From: Aquanectria penicillioides
Lineage: Eukaryota; Ascomycota; Sordariomycetes; Hypocreales; Nectriaceae
Assembly (NCBI GenBank): GCA_003415625.1
Contig: PYIU01000011.1
Location: forward strand, 819,001-883,000
Direction of reading: 5' to 3'
DNA length: 64,000 nucleotides
Below are positions 33,794 to 46,600 of this stretch, piece after piece; within the stretch, counting starts at the first letter, position 1, and each line of letters begins with the position of its first letter. The notes below the pieces were generated by a model, which saw only the letters and a list, made by a program, of their open reading frames with translations, was not told the origin of the DNA and did not search any database. A program made the position numbers and the translations under genes.

Positions 33794-34701
33794 GACATCG
33801 AGTTCTGAGCATACGCCATGAAGGTGTCCAACTGACTTCTGGTCACACGTTATTCACATTGGGACTTACGTAGGGCACTCCTTATTCTGTTCATCATTTC
33901 TTAGCGGTGACTTCTATAGAAATAGATTAGTTTATAGACAATTCTTGATATTCATTCCCATTTGCGATTAAAGTTCTAGAAGTGGATGAATGTGATTGCA
34001 TGATGAGACTCGCCCGGGTGCCTCGAGTGGTGAATTGTAGTGGGGTTTAGCGGGAACGAAGCAACCGACCATTTTAACATTATCATCGAGATTTCTAATA
34101 CTAGTGGTAATAGCGAAGGGGGTAAACGGCTAAGAGTTTACAAGCTCTTTTTTTAATGTAAGCCTATTAAGTGGAGACGAGACAAATGCACACTCGAGCT
34201 ATCAGGGGTTTGTGACGAAGGTAATTAGGTTCTCAGCAACTCAAAATGACAAGCCAGAAATTATAATGAAAGTAAGCCAATTGAGTGGAAATAACACAAA
34301 ACGAGCATGGATGTGTTCAGTCAGGTCATCATGACGTGTGGTGTATTTTTTCTGCAGACAATCTGAAGTTGACTTCACACTGTGGATTTCGTGCATCGTG
34401 CATGACAAAATAATTAATTCTCCGAGAATTCTTGAGCCGGGGATGAAGATCATTGACGGAGCAATAAGCTGGAATGCTGACGGCGACATGCACAATTTCT
34501 ATTGTCTTATATTCTTGGCCGAGAAGTAGAGAGCAAAGATGCAAATGTTAGTTTCAAAGCAGTAAATGTAGAACTTTCCTCTCGATCCAAATATTCTTTA
34601 CATGTCTTTCATAGTCACAACTGGCATATTTGAGCAATTTAACCTCCTACACCCTCAAGCGCTCATATCAATCACCATATCTTAGACCCGAAGCTTTGAA
34701 A
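33794..34701. other. intergenic spacer
   Basis: About 900 bases, AT-rich; no gene seen. Confidence 0.5.
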
Positions 34702-35262
34702 ATGGTTTCTTTTAAGGGTTTTATTATGACTCTCTTTGTGCTAGGCACTTCCGCTGCGCCATTGCGGTCAATTGAGAAAAACGAGAAGCGGTGGGTTTGA
34801 AACGATGGTCATGGCTACATTGCTTGGTAAGAGAGGCCCAGAATTGAGTGCTCATTAGTCTCAAAATCACTTGAACATATCAATTCACGAAAATGTTCTC
34901 CGGACAGTGACTATTTTAGTGTTGTGTTTGGCGACAACTCGGTTGGAGGAAGCAGGATTTCTGGTACTATCAGAGGACAGGATTGGAAGGCCGGTGGTTC
35001 GCTTGGCTGCGGCAACGACATTTAAACCAGTTTTACGAGCCCGCTGCCTTTTACCATGGATATTCATGGCGGCAATGCATATAAGACTACTCTCAATGGC
35101 CACTTTGACAACACTTGGATCAAATACAGGGGTGACTTCGTCAATGTTCCTGCCGACAGTCGATGCGGCAATGTCCAGAAGCTGGACAAGGGACGCCACT
35201 GCCTCATGGCTGATGAAGGTTTTGATATCACGTTGGTGACATTATTCTGTATCCACGGCTGA
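34702..35262 (+). pseudogene. decayed gene for a small secreted protein
   Basis: A good signal peptide (MVSFKGFIMTLFVLGTSAAP) is followed by a basic cleavage-like site (EKNEKR). An in-frame TGA occurs at 34798-34800. An 81-base GT-AG intron (34827-34907) then leads into YFSVVFGDNSVGGSRISG and SLGCGNDI, followed by an in-frame TAA at 35023-35025. The same frame continues with coding-like sequence (PFTMDIHGGNAYKTTL, DSRCGNVQKLDKGRHCLM) to 35262. Both stops differ by a single C-to-T from Arg and Gln codons. The spaced Cys and length suggest a secreted beta-rich protein; I do not recognise the family with certainty, and a distant Alt a 1-like fold is only a thought. If the stops are real the gene is dead. 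Confidence 0.55.
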
Positions 35263-36450
35263 ATGGAGGGGGGGAATTTCAAAGGATGCATAGGACGTCA
35301 CATACATGTATTAATTCTCCACTCTTCGATGCTACGGGAAATGGCAGATATTTATGAATTGAAACTTCTAATAAAATTTCCAGCTTAGGAATGATGTGAC
35401 TTAGGCTGGAGCGTGGGGTAAGGGACATGGTCCCAATTTGGCGAAAGAAGTGCTGCATTTGAATGTCAATGGGAGGATCAAGCCATCCCAGGGCCAAAAG
35501 TCAGCAGATGTGCGAAATAGGAAAGGATAGTCATTGAAGAGACGCACACAACTGGATTATTGAGATTTTCTTTCCCTCTCGCTCAGGCCACCATACGAAT
35601 TAGTTGTTCGGTGGAGGCGACTCCGATTTCCATTTTGGGAACCACAGGAATAGTCGTAGAGTTACTAGTGGACCAGTGGTACGCAATAGGACACTTTCAA
35701 CCTGTATTTTGCAAATTCAAGGACCAGACTTTTAATCCTGTGGCTCAAAGCGCGCAATGCCATATGCGCGCTTTTAATCAATGACTTGTGAAGGTGTCAA
35801 GACTGGTCGATCAGGAGGCCGTCCTCGTATTCAAATAGGACTATCCGCCTTCTCAATGGAACTAAAGAAACGGGCTTGTTTATTCCCTGTTGGCGCGCTT
35901 AAAAAAGACTCCGCCTCAAGTGGCAGGTGATTTGATGGATAGTATAAGAGGTGGTAAGCGGGGCCCGATGACCCTCCCACACTCTCGTGCCTAAATTTCT
36001 TCGTTTGTCCACCACTTAGCTCTAGGGTAACTTTAGACTTTCCTTGCGTCCGGGCGTTCATATATTATGGTAGTAATATGATTATGACCGTACCAAAGAG
36101 AATGAGTCGGTCCGTGACGGGCCGAGGAGCAGGACGGAGACACGTGCGGGATGCAATGACACCCTATATCGATCGACATTGACATGTTTCCCCAAGTTCC
36201 GCCGCAATTAGACTGTCTACCCCGCACATTAGTGGCATATGATTCAGGCACATCATGCAAAAGAGCTACCGAAGTTCTGATTTGGGAAGCAGCCTGCAAA
36301 ACATTGTTTCTTGGTCGGGGATGTCGGAGCCAAGAAGATGATGAGAGGGTAGTGTGCCGACATATATATTCTCATATAGGAAACAAAGTTAAACTTAATA
36401 CTTGTTTGCTTGCAGTCACTCAATCATTCCGAATCAGAAAATCGAGTCAA
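35263..36450. other. intergenic spacer
   Basis: 1.2 kb without recognisable genes; a TATATATA-like site near 36362 precedes the GH43 gene by about 90 bases. Confidence 0.5.
36362..36369 (+). promoter_or_regulatory. possible TATA box of the GH43 gene
   Basis: ATATATAT lies about 85-90 bases before the ATG at 36451. Confidence 0.4.
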
Positions 36451-37959
36451 ATGAATTTCGTTCACCTCCGTCGAGCTAGCTCGTTGCTGCTATGTGTTGC
36501 AGCGGCAGCCCAGGCTACCTTGCAAATTGTGCCGGGGGGCACTTGGACGGCAGTACGCTTTATTAATAACCGATGAGTAGTTTTTGAGTATTAATGATTG
36601 TCAGACCAATACTGGGCGTCATATCCAGGCACATGGGGCTGGAATCATTGAGGTATCCGGAACCTACTACATGATTGGTGAAGACAAAACCGAAGGCAGT
36701 GCTTTCCAAAACATCAACTGCTACTCGTCTAAAAATCTCGTCGAATGGAAGTTTGAGAATGCTCTTTTGTCTCTAACTTCGAGTGGTGACCTGGGACCTA
36801 GCCGTGTTGTTGAGCGCCCTAAAGTCATTTACAACGATGACACCTCGACCTATGTCATGTATCTCCACATTGATAGCTCCAGCTACGGAGAAGCCAAAGT
36901 TGGCGTAGCCACCTCGGCTACCGTATGCGGAGATTATAACTATTTAGGTAGTTGGCGACCATTGGGCTTCCAATCTCGCGATATGGGACTCTTCAAAGAC
37001 GATGATGGGTCTGCGTATCTCCTCACTGAAGATGTACGTTTCTCCTCTCTCTACGAACCCTTGATCTAATAAAAACTCAGCGAGCCAACGGCTTAAGAAT
37101 TGATGCCTTAACGGATGACTACCTCAACGTCACGGAGGCAGTTTATCTCTGGGATGAAAGCATCGAGTCGCCAGCTATCTTGAAGAAAGACGGGATTTAT
37201 TTCATGTTTGGCTCCCACCTTACAGGTTGGAGTCCGAATGACAATGTAGGACCCGATATGATATTAGTCACTGAAGAAAGATCTGACTCCTCCAAGGTGT
37301 ACAGCTACGCAACATCTCTCTCTGGTCCATGGTCTTCGTGGACCGAGTTTGCTGATGATGGCTCAAATACGTACACCTCGCAGACATCATACATTTTGCC
37401 CCTGGGAGACTCCGCAATTTACATGGGAGACCGGTGGGTTTCGACTAATCTCATGCGAAGCACCTATGTCTGGCTCCCCTTGAACATTTCAGGAACTGAC
37501 ATCTGGATGACTGACCGCGTGAATTGGGTGCTTGACGTAGACTCCGAATCATGGGCTGTGGCGCCATCGGAGAATCAATACGAAGGTGAATCGGCCACCC
37601 TGTCCAACGGAGCTATTTCAGTTACATGCTCGGGATGCAGCGGATCAGCAGCTGCAGGGTACATTGGAGGTTCAAGTGGCGGTAAAGTGTCGTTTTCTGC
37701 TGTGGATAGTGATGCTACAACACGCACAACCATCAGGATCAAATATGCAAACGGAGACAGTAGTGAGCGTTATGCGAACCTTACGGTCAATGGAGTGACA
37801 CAAGAGATTGCATTTTTGCCTTCAGGCGGGGGACAAGTCGCGGGGAGCAGCGTGATCCATTGCAGCCTGTCTGACAGCGCGACTAACACTGTGGTTATTA
37901 CGACCAGCGATGGAACATACGGTCCTGATATTGATCGGCTGATGGTACCCAAGGAGTGA
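36451..37959 (+). CDS. secreted GH43 exo-beta-1,3-galactanase-like enzyme with CBM35
   Basis: Exons 36451-36552, 36605-37033 and 37081-37959 give 469 residues. Signal peptide ends near AAAAQA (residues 1-23). The five-bladed GH43 domain starts WTATNTGRHIQAHGAGII and includes YYMIGEDKTEGSAFQNI, ERPKVIYN, MYLHIDSSSYGEAKVG, SRDMGLFKDDDG and FMFGSHLTGWSPND. This is the pattern of the galactan 1,3-beta-galactosidase subfamily (GH43_24). From about residue 335 a second domain (NQYEGESATLSNG, GYIGGSSGGKVSF, TSDGTYGPDIDRL) matches CBM35/CBM6-like beta-sandwich modules, which bind galactose or uronic acid ends. The enzyme should act outside the cell on arabinogalactan side chains of plant walls or gums. 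All introns are GT-AG. Confidence 0.9.
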
Positions 37960-38095
37960 AGATGGAGAGACGCTTGGTTATGAAGTCTAAAATGACATCA
38001 CAATTGGAAATTACTAGCAAGGACAATATGTCAAACATGGCTTGGACATTGCTCAACCAGTTGCCAGTGCGTTATCTTAATCCAGCCACACTTGA

Positions 38096-39820
38096 TCAAA
38101 GCCCATGAGAAGGAGGTGGACCGTGAAAAACTATCAATGTTAGATTATTAAGCTTCCAATGGTGACGATGTCGGGATTGCCCACCTTTCCTCGCATAGAG
38201 CAAGTACCAGACTGCTACCATAGCTCCAATACCAACAAGCACAACTGAGGCATAATTCATCTCATCCGCGTGCGAAAGAATCTTGGTAACCGGCATACTG
38301 AAGAGAAAGCATTCGAATACGATCCAGCATACTGCAATGGAATTAACAATCCATCCGACCATACTTGGCATTTTCCATTTGGCCCTAGATACATCGGCTC
38401 GGCGGAACCACATACTAATAGCAATCGGGATACCATACGAAACCTGCAATGCAATGACGCTCATTGATACAAACGCATGGAATGCAGTGGCATTTCCCAG
38501 TGAGATTAGGCCTAGAAGCATCTCAAATATGGTCAAGAGATACAACGCATTGACAGGAACGCCAAACTTGGGATGAACTTTGGACCAAAAGGCGCCACCA
38601 GGTACCGCTCCATCGCGGGCAAAAGCCCACGTATATCTGGAAGCCGGAAGAGTCACAGATATGCTGCAGAAAATGACAATTACAAGGACAAGCGCAATGA
38701 GGCTAATACCCCCTCCCGCAGACCCCATAACATGATAGAAGATGTAAGGCAATGCCTGACCGGCGGGTGCCGTTAAGATGTCCTCCAACGGAGGCATGGT
38801 AACACAGATTGGTAAGATGAAGAAGAGACCCGCGATTCCGGCAGCTGGGATGCACAAACTCATGGCTGTGGGAACTTTGGTGGTTGGGTTGTCGCATTCT
38901 TCAGCCATTGAGCAGATAAGCCCGATACCCGCAAACGTGTATGCAGGCGGTAGCATTCCGATAAAGAATGAGAAGCCTCCCCACCCAGACAAAGAATCAT
39001 TGTATGACCCTAGTGCTTCTGATGCGCTTCGACGACCGGATTTTGCTGTTGTCGACAGAGCAATTAGCATGACAACAATGGCCAGCACGGTCCAAATTGC
39101 CCCCGCGGTGTCAACTTTGGGAAGAATCCGGTTGCAAAAGACGCAGATGGCAAGTGTCGCCAAGCAAACGGCGTAGAATATGAGGAGCATTACCCACGGA
39201 GGCATCTCATAGTCGGGGTTGTAGACGCTGATAGTCGCAGAAACCATAGTCGCGAACCCAAAGTTGACTGACAAGGCGATGATCCAATTGCCGATGAGGA
39301 GAAGCCATCCAGAGATGTATGACAAGACCACGGCTGACTGTGATGGAACGACTGGAGCTGGCGGTTCTTGAGAGTCGTAGCGGTTGGAATCGAGGACCGG
39401 GTTTGCATTGTTGGTTCGGGGAGCCACAAGCAGCTGGAATGTCCAGTAATACGGACCCGAAGCAGTTGGGTAGAGCGAGGCAAGCTCTCCAAGAGACAGC
39501 GCAACGCATTCGTCAAATACTAGGGTTACTGTGGATGAAGACAGTCAGCAGTATTTCTTGAGTCACTATGCTTGCAAAAATGTACCAATCCATCCAACAA
39601 AGAGAGTCAAGGGTCCTCCGCCATAAATGGCGTTGATCAAAGGACCGCCTTCGCCGTATGGAATCGCCGTCATAGCAATCAGTTGGAACAGCAGGGTCAA
39701 CATTGATCGGTTGCGAGTGAGCTGTGGGCGATAGCCTAGTGCTCTGATCCCTGCATCGTCAGCTTCGCCCTCTGGGGATGAACATGTCTCAATCTCGGAG
39801 TGTTTTGTGTCTGCAGCCAT
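38096..39820 (-). CDS. APC-family permease (GABA/choline/polyamine transporter type)
   Basis: Exons 39820-39586, 39528-38185 and 38130-38096 give 537 residues. The N-terminus is cytosolic (MAADTKHSEIETCSS...), then about twelve hydrophobic segments, including the early APC motif YGEGGPLINAIYGGGPLTLFVGW and the consensus ECVALSLGELASLYPTASGPYYW. Further family marks are AEECDNPTTKVPTAM and SRYTWAFARDGAVPGG. The last 54-base intron is a multiple of three with no stop, so its retention would not break the frame. I remove it because it has a CTAAC branch point and because the spliced end YARKVFHGPP matches the usual Y-x-R-K-x-F-x-G-P end of the family. Likely an importer of a small amine or amino-acid-like solute across the plasma membrane; it lies just downstream of the NRPS. 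Confidence 0.88.
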
Positions 39821-40644
39821 GCTGTATTCGAACGAGAGTTGGATGGCTTGAATCCCGAGTATTAGGGACCTTAGATATATGATAAATTTCTTGATTCAAT
39901 TTGCAGAGGAAATACGGATACCTGAGTAGTTAGGGGTACTTCAAGACTTGGCAAACTACCGTTCCGCGCCTATCGTGCTGGTTACTATGGCTTTATCTCA
40001 ACCCCACCTTATGTATGTATCACCTCACACAGATAATGTCAAGTACCTATGGGATGAGTCAAAGTGCCCACTACGTAATGTCGCAGGAGCAAACACCCGA
40101 GTATACAATCTCTCAGAAATGATAGGCTGCCACCAAGCAGCAGAGGCGGACCGTTGTGAGACAAAACAGCACGGACCCCGGGATTGCCATCTCGAGGCTG
40201 CTGAATGGGGACGACGGCAGATTAGGCTGAGGCCTTGAACGAAAGAGAATAAAGACAATGGAAGGGAAAGTGGATTCAAAGCTTGCGGTTGGTGGAGGCA
40301 GCTAGCAGGATGGTTGCATTGCCGTGTCTTAGAGCGGTGTGATTCGGCGAGAGACTGAAAATGTAGGTGTGTTGGCTGCGCCTATTGAGATATTTTACCC
40401 CCTTGTTTGTTTCTACTTGGCAGCGTGCATACTTGTGAAACCCACCCACGATCGTTCTGGTAAATGTGGTTTGAGGGGGATGGAAAGTGCGTGAGTGCGG
40501 AACAGCGACACTTGTGAGGAAACCTTTTACGAGGCTCAGGACACCACTAACTGTGACGACTGGCTGGGCTGGTTTAATCCATCCGAACTCCTGATAATTG
40601 CTTCATGACTGTAAGGAATAACTAAATACCGTACGATAGCTAAT
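39821..40644. other. spacer between APC permease start and NRPS 3' end
   Basis: About 820 bases; promoter region of the permease and terminator of the NRPS. No gene seen. Confidence 0.5.
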
Positions 40645-43600
40645 CTACACCCCCGATCTCGAAAATGCTTTCAATTTCTGAGTCGCCGTTGCCGCTTCCC
40701 CTTCGGCTATGGGCATCGGGAGGAAGCCCACGCTGCATAGGAACTCGACACTCCGCTTTACTGCGGCTTTTAATGTCGACGATGGCTCGCAACTTTCGCT
40801 CTCACCATTCTTCTTGACACCGTTCGTCTGCATTAGCTGACTCTCAAGAATGTCTGCTAGAGGCCACAGTGAATGAGACTCTTTCGCGGCTTCGATGTGC
40901 TCTCGAATGGTGCCCAGCCACTCTGCTGCCGGCGCTGGAGTCAGGTCGTATCCCATGTCGCCGAGAATTTCCCAGAACTGATTCCACCTCATTCCCTCCG
41001 CAGTCTGTGTCACAGCACCAACTTTTGCATTGGTATTCAGAGCACGACCTACAATGGCCCTTGCTGTGGTCGTTGCATCCGACAGTGGAATCCACACCTC
41101 CGATTCATCGGTATTGTATATACCAGCACTGATGCATGCAGCCGTCAGTCTCCAGATGTAGTCATCGGCGTTGGAGACGCCTTCAGTGGAGGTTCCAATG
41201 ACAAGGCCTGGGTTGATGACGGAAAATCGATTGGCACCCGATGGGTTGCGGAGTGCGGCGCGGTTGACAACGGCTTCAGCGACAAACTTGGTCTGGCTGT
41301 ATGCCATTGCATCAGCAGTAGAGAGCTCTTTGGCAATTTCTCCCTCCTGCTCATCTTCCAAGACCGATTCTCGACCACCCGTGACATACAAGAACCTGGC
41401 ATGAGGGCTCTCAACTGCGACCTGCAGAAGGTCTATTGTTGAACCAACATTGATGGCCTCCAGTGCTGCGTAACTCTTTCCCCAGTGCACCGCAGCGCCG
41501 TTGTGGATGATCATGTCAATGGTTTTGCCATCTGTAAGAATGCCCCAGGAGGCCGAATCCAGTCCAAGATTTGCCCTGGATAGATCGCCCGGCCACACTT
41601 GCAACTTTGAATCGTGTGAATCCGCCCACCAAAGCGCTCTCTTGGCTGCATCGATTACGCGGCTTCTGGCCAGCTCCAACGTATTTCCACGCACGAGAGC
41701 AATGATACTGCCAATCTTTTCATCCTCGAGCAGTTGACGTAATATTTGTGTTCCAATGAATCCATTTGCACCGGTCAAAAAGACGGTGGGCAAAGTTGAA
41801 GTAAGACTTTTCTGAGTAGCGGCAATACGAGAATCATGCCTATTGATCTCGGCCATGATGTCGATACTGCTACCCAGGCTGGCATTGGCCTGGCAATTTT
41901 TCTCATTGGGAGTAAGCACCTGGGAGTCCGATACAAACTTGGCAAGGCTTCGAATGGTGGTTTGTCTGTCCATCAGAAGCTGTAGACTAGCCTTCACTCC
42001 GTACTGCTTAGAGATGAAGTACATGAGAGACATCATGTTCACTGAATCAAGCCCAGAAGTATGTAACATAACATCATCAAGACTCTCTCCATCGTTCTGA
42101 GCATTGTTCTTTTCGCCGCCTCGGCTCCAGGTGGGTAACATGGAGAATATCTTCTCAGCGATGTGATACGCGGGTTGCTCGGTAGGCAGGATGACCTTGT
42201 CTCCGCTTGTATTATAGGATGGCTGCTCCGACGACTCGATATTCTGCTCTGAGGAAATCAGAGCTTGGCCAATCTCGCGAATTCGTTTCCTATTTGTTTT
42301 ACCGGAAGGCGTCATGGGCAGCTCTGGTAGTGCAACAAAGATCGATGGTACCATGTAGCTGGGGAGAAGCTTCACTAAGTGCTCTTTAACCTCGACAGGG
42401 ATCGAGAATATCGTTGGTTCCTTTGAATCTGAACAGCCACTTATCATCTTATCCATCTGGATAAATGCTGTCAATGCGGGGCTTGCGTTGCTCCGTTGTG
42501 GCTTTATAATGTCGGCGACCACTTGGCCGACTCCAGGGATGGACTGCTGCATGCACTCTTTGACTTGGAATTCGACCTCTCCAAGTTCAACTCTTTGTCC
42601 ACGAATCTTGACCTGCGCGTCTTTTCTTCCGATGAACTCGACACTACCATCTTCGCTGTAACGGACAAGGTCACCTGTTTTATAGAGACGACCACGCCTT
42701 CCTGGCTGACCAGGCGTTCCTTGCACCAACCAGGTCGGATCCTCAATGAACGTTGCAGCAGTTTTTACGGGATCTTTGAGATATCCCAAGCCCACTGGCG
42801 GACCCTCCAACAGAAGCTCACCGATACAACCTGCCGGAACTAAACAGTGGTGGTTATCTGGGTCTGCCACCCAAGTCACAAGTCCAACTCCAGGTCCAAG
42901 CTGCACTGCTTCCTTGGGACTTGAAGAGTTGTGATTGATGGTGCTAATAGGAGTGCACTCAGCAGGCCCATATGTTTGAATAACATGAGTTTTTCCCCAC
43001 CACCTCTCAACGTCGTTTACCAAGACGGCTTCGCCCAAGAAAATGAGAGTCTTCAGACTAGGAACTGTATCGGGATCGACAAAGCGTGCCACCGTGGTAG
43101 TGAGATTCGCAGTTGTTACGTTCAGCTTCGCCATGGCTGAGCTGATATCCTTTCGGTCTGCCTCGGCGGGAATGCACAAGCATGCTCCTGCGACCAGCGT
43201 AGCCATGCCGTTGTGAACTGCAACGTCGAATGCGTAGGATGCAAAGTCCAAAACTCTTGCATCCTTTGTGAACTCTAGAAGTGGTAGCTGATGGTGAACC
43301 GCTGTGGAAAAGTTCCTGTGAGACACCATGACTCCTTTTGGCGTACCCGTACTTCCAGACGTGAAGACAACATACATGATGCTGGTGGTTGGCTGTTTCG
43401 GCCACTCTAGGCTAGTTGTTTCAATCTCAGACAGGGCGGGACCAACCTGCACAACTCTGGTTGACAGTCTTGAGCCCAAAGCTTGGTTTTCCACAGAGGT
43501 GATGACAAGTGGTGCGCTGACTTGATTAACAATGACCTGAAGCCTCTGCTCGGGAAGCGACGTTTCCAACAAGACGAAAGCTCCACCTGCTTTGAGAACT

Positions 43601-46600
43601 GCGAGCATGGCCACTGGTGTCCACATCGATTTCTCAAAGCAAAGTGGCACGACGATATCGGGCCCAATTCCGATGTCAAGGTCAATGAGGTGAGCTGCTA
43701 ATTTCGTAGCAAGTCGATCAAGCTCGCTGTATGTTAGCTGGCCGTCCCAAGCACAGATAGCTGGGGCTGCAGGCTGGGTGCGCGCATGTTCTTCGATAAG
43801 CTCATGGACACGTTGGTCAATCGGCTCAGGTATAGCACCATTCCACTCCCATAAGCGCTCCAAATCACTTTTTACCATGATGCTGAGATCCTTAAATTGA
43901 CAAAAAGGATTTTCCACAATTCCTGAAATAGCCTCGCCAAAGCAGCCTGCCAATCGAACTGCTTCAGGCGAAGTTAAACATCCAGGCCGAAAGTCCAGTC
44001 GGATATCAAGACCTGCTGTCGAATCAAGAGCCCTTATGTTTACATCGTACTAAAAAGGGTTAACATAGTTACCTTGGTATATATATTGATTGTGGCCTTA
44101 CCTCTGTGGGGTCATACTCATCCAAGTATTTGATTTGCAGCGTACCCTCTGCTTCTGCCTCACTTTCCCAAGCCTTCTGAAATGTCATCATGGTATTGAA
44201 GAGAGCAGTATCGCACAGTCTAAGAGCCCTATGAATTTCCGCAAGGGGCAGATGTTGATGCGGCAAGCTACCAAGATAGTCCTGCTGGACTTCCCTCAGC
44301 GTTTCGATAATGTTCTGGTCCTTGTCCAAAATGACACGGCAAGGGACCATTCCAATCAATGGTCCCATAATTCTGTCAACGTTATCAACATGAACATCTC
44401 GTCCTGAGCACAAATTTCCAAAGCATGGAGCCTTGTTTCCGGTAAACTTGCTTAGGACGAAAGCCCACGCGGTTTGTATGATAATGGCGGGGGTCACTTC
44501 CCACGTTGCGCAGAATGCCCGTATCTTTGGGGTATTGAGGCTAGGCACCTGAACAGGCTTGGTGCTGGCGCAATCTATTTTAGACACCGAAGACGTAGGA
44601 AAGAGGCAAGGTTCCACGTCAGCCAGATGCTGGGACCAGAATTTGGTACTAGATTCTTGGTCCTGATCCTTGAGGTATGTGATGAAATCACTGTAGGCGC
44701 CAGCTGACGCCAGAGTACCATTGTAAGCTGCTTGAAGGTCCTGACATAGAATGTCTTGCGAGTATCCGTCAAGAATTGCGTGGTTTATTTCAAGTCGGAG
44801 GTATGATTTGCGCTCATTCAGCTGACATATGGTGAGATGATGTTGCAGACCATTCTTGTGATACTTGGTGTCGCTATGAATCGGCACCACTCGGACCTCG
44901 GATTCAGCCTCAGGTCCTACACAGGTAATTTGAGCCTCCGGATTCTTCAATATCATGTGCATTATGCCGCTTCTTTCAGAAAGACCATCAACAAAGACAG
45001 AGCGTAGAAGTGCATGCTGCTGCACAACTTCGCGCCAAGCCTGTTTAAGCTTTGCTATATCGAGGCGAGCCTCACTTCCATGGACTTGGACCTCGAAACC
45101 CAAGCATAATCGGTAGTTTCTCGAATCTTTGACTTGGCTAACCAACATGCCCTCCTGGATCGGTGAGCAAGGATAGAGATCTTCGACATCCTCGAGCTGA
45201 ATCCCCAACTGATCCATCCAAGGACCTCGGTAGATCTCTATATCATCTAGAGAAGCCTCACTTGGAGTCTTAGGCGGGGTTGGAACAAGATCTTTAGTAT
45301 CTATAATAGTCAAACTTTCGGCTAGACTGAAAATGGTCTTCTTTTGCAGGATATCGGCGACACGAATATTGATACCTAATGGGCGCGCGGCTGCTACCAC
45401 CTGCATGGCTGTGATGGAATCGCCTCCTAGTCGGAAGAAGCTATCATCCGCACCAATCATAATAGCTTCGATATTTAGAACCTTGCTCCATATCTTTTGG
45501 ATCTGTATTTCCATCTCCGATGTTGGTTGCTGCTTGATCGTTGTCCTGTTTGTGCGCATCTCAGCCAATTGCTTGACAGAAAAGGATTGGCCAATCTCTC
45601 GTAATTTCTTTCTGTCCGTTTTCCCAGTTGGTGTCATAGGGAGCGCCTGCATACCAAAGAATACTGTTGGAACCATGTAACTCGGCAGAACCTCTTCAAG
45701 CTTGGTTTCAATTTCAGCTGATATCGGGAGAATGCTTGCAATACCTCCATTTACACCAGTATCCAGCTGCACAAAGGCGGCCAGAGTAGGGTTTGCTTGT
45801 TCTCCATTTGGGATGATGACTTCGGCAGCAACCTGTTGTGCTTCAGGCATGTGTAGTTGGACGTGATGCTCGACTTCCCCAAGTTCAACTCTCTGGCCGC
45901 GGATTTTAACTTGAGTATCTTTGCGTCCAATAAACGTGAGTGTACCGTCGTTGTCGTTGTAACGAACTAAATCTCCCGACTTGTAGAGTCTTCCATGTCT
46001 TCCTGGTTGAGTCTGGGATCCTCGTAATAGCCATGTTGGATCCTCAATAAATACTGTACCCGTTTTTTCAGGGTTGTTCAAATAGCCACGGCTAACGAGG
46101 GAGCCTTCAAGTAGAAGTTCACCAATCCATCCAGGCGGAAGTAGGCGATTGTGATCCTCAGGGTCGACGACCCACGTCACTAATCCGACGCCCTTGCCAA
46201 TATCCGCGACTCCCTCTGGTGTAGTTGCACTGTAGTTTATGGTACTCAAGACACACTCTGCTGGCCCATAAACATTAAGAACAGAGGCTTTACCCCACCA
46301 TCGCTCTGCATCTGGACCAGTTACAGCTTCTCCTAGTAGCATAACTGTCTCGAGAGTAGGGAGCATGTTTGGATCCAACAAACGGGCAACTGTCGGAGTA
46401 AGGCCAGTGATTGTGGCTCGCATAGCGGCCATGGCGCCGCCTAAGTTATCTTTGCGATCTTTTTCCTCAGGTACGCAGAGACATCCTCCAGATGCGAAAG
46501 TGGCAATGATATTGTAGGTCGAGATGTCAAAGGCATAAGACGCAAAGTCGAATACCCGAGAATCTTTCTTGTACTCAAGGAGGTGTAATTGGTGACGAAG

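Noticed and set aside
42500..42750. N-methyltransferase insert in A2, as in peramine synthetase
   Set aside because: The text runs without a gap from YKTGDLVRY through KIRGQRVELGE to the end of the A domain; there is no room for an inserted methyltransferase.
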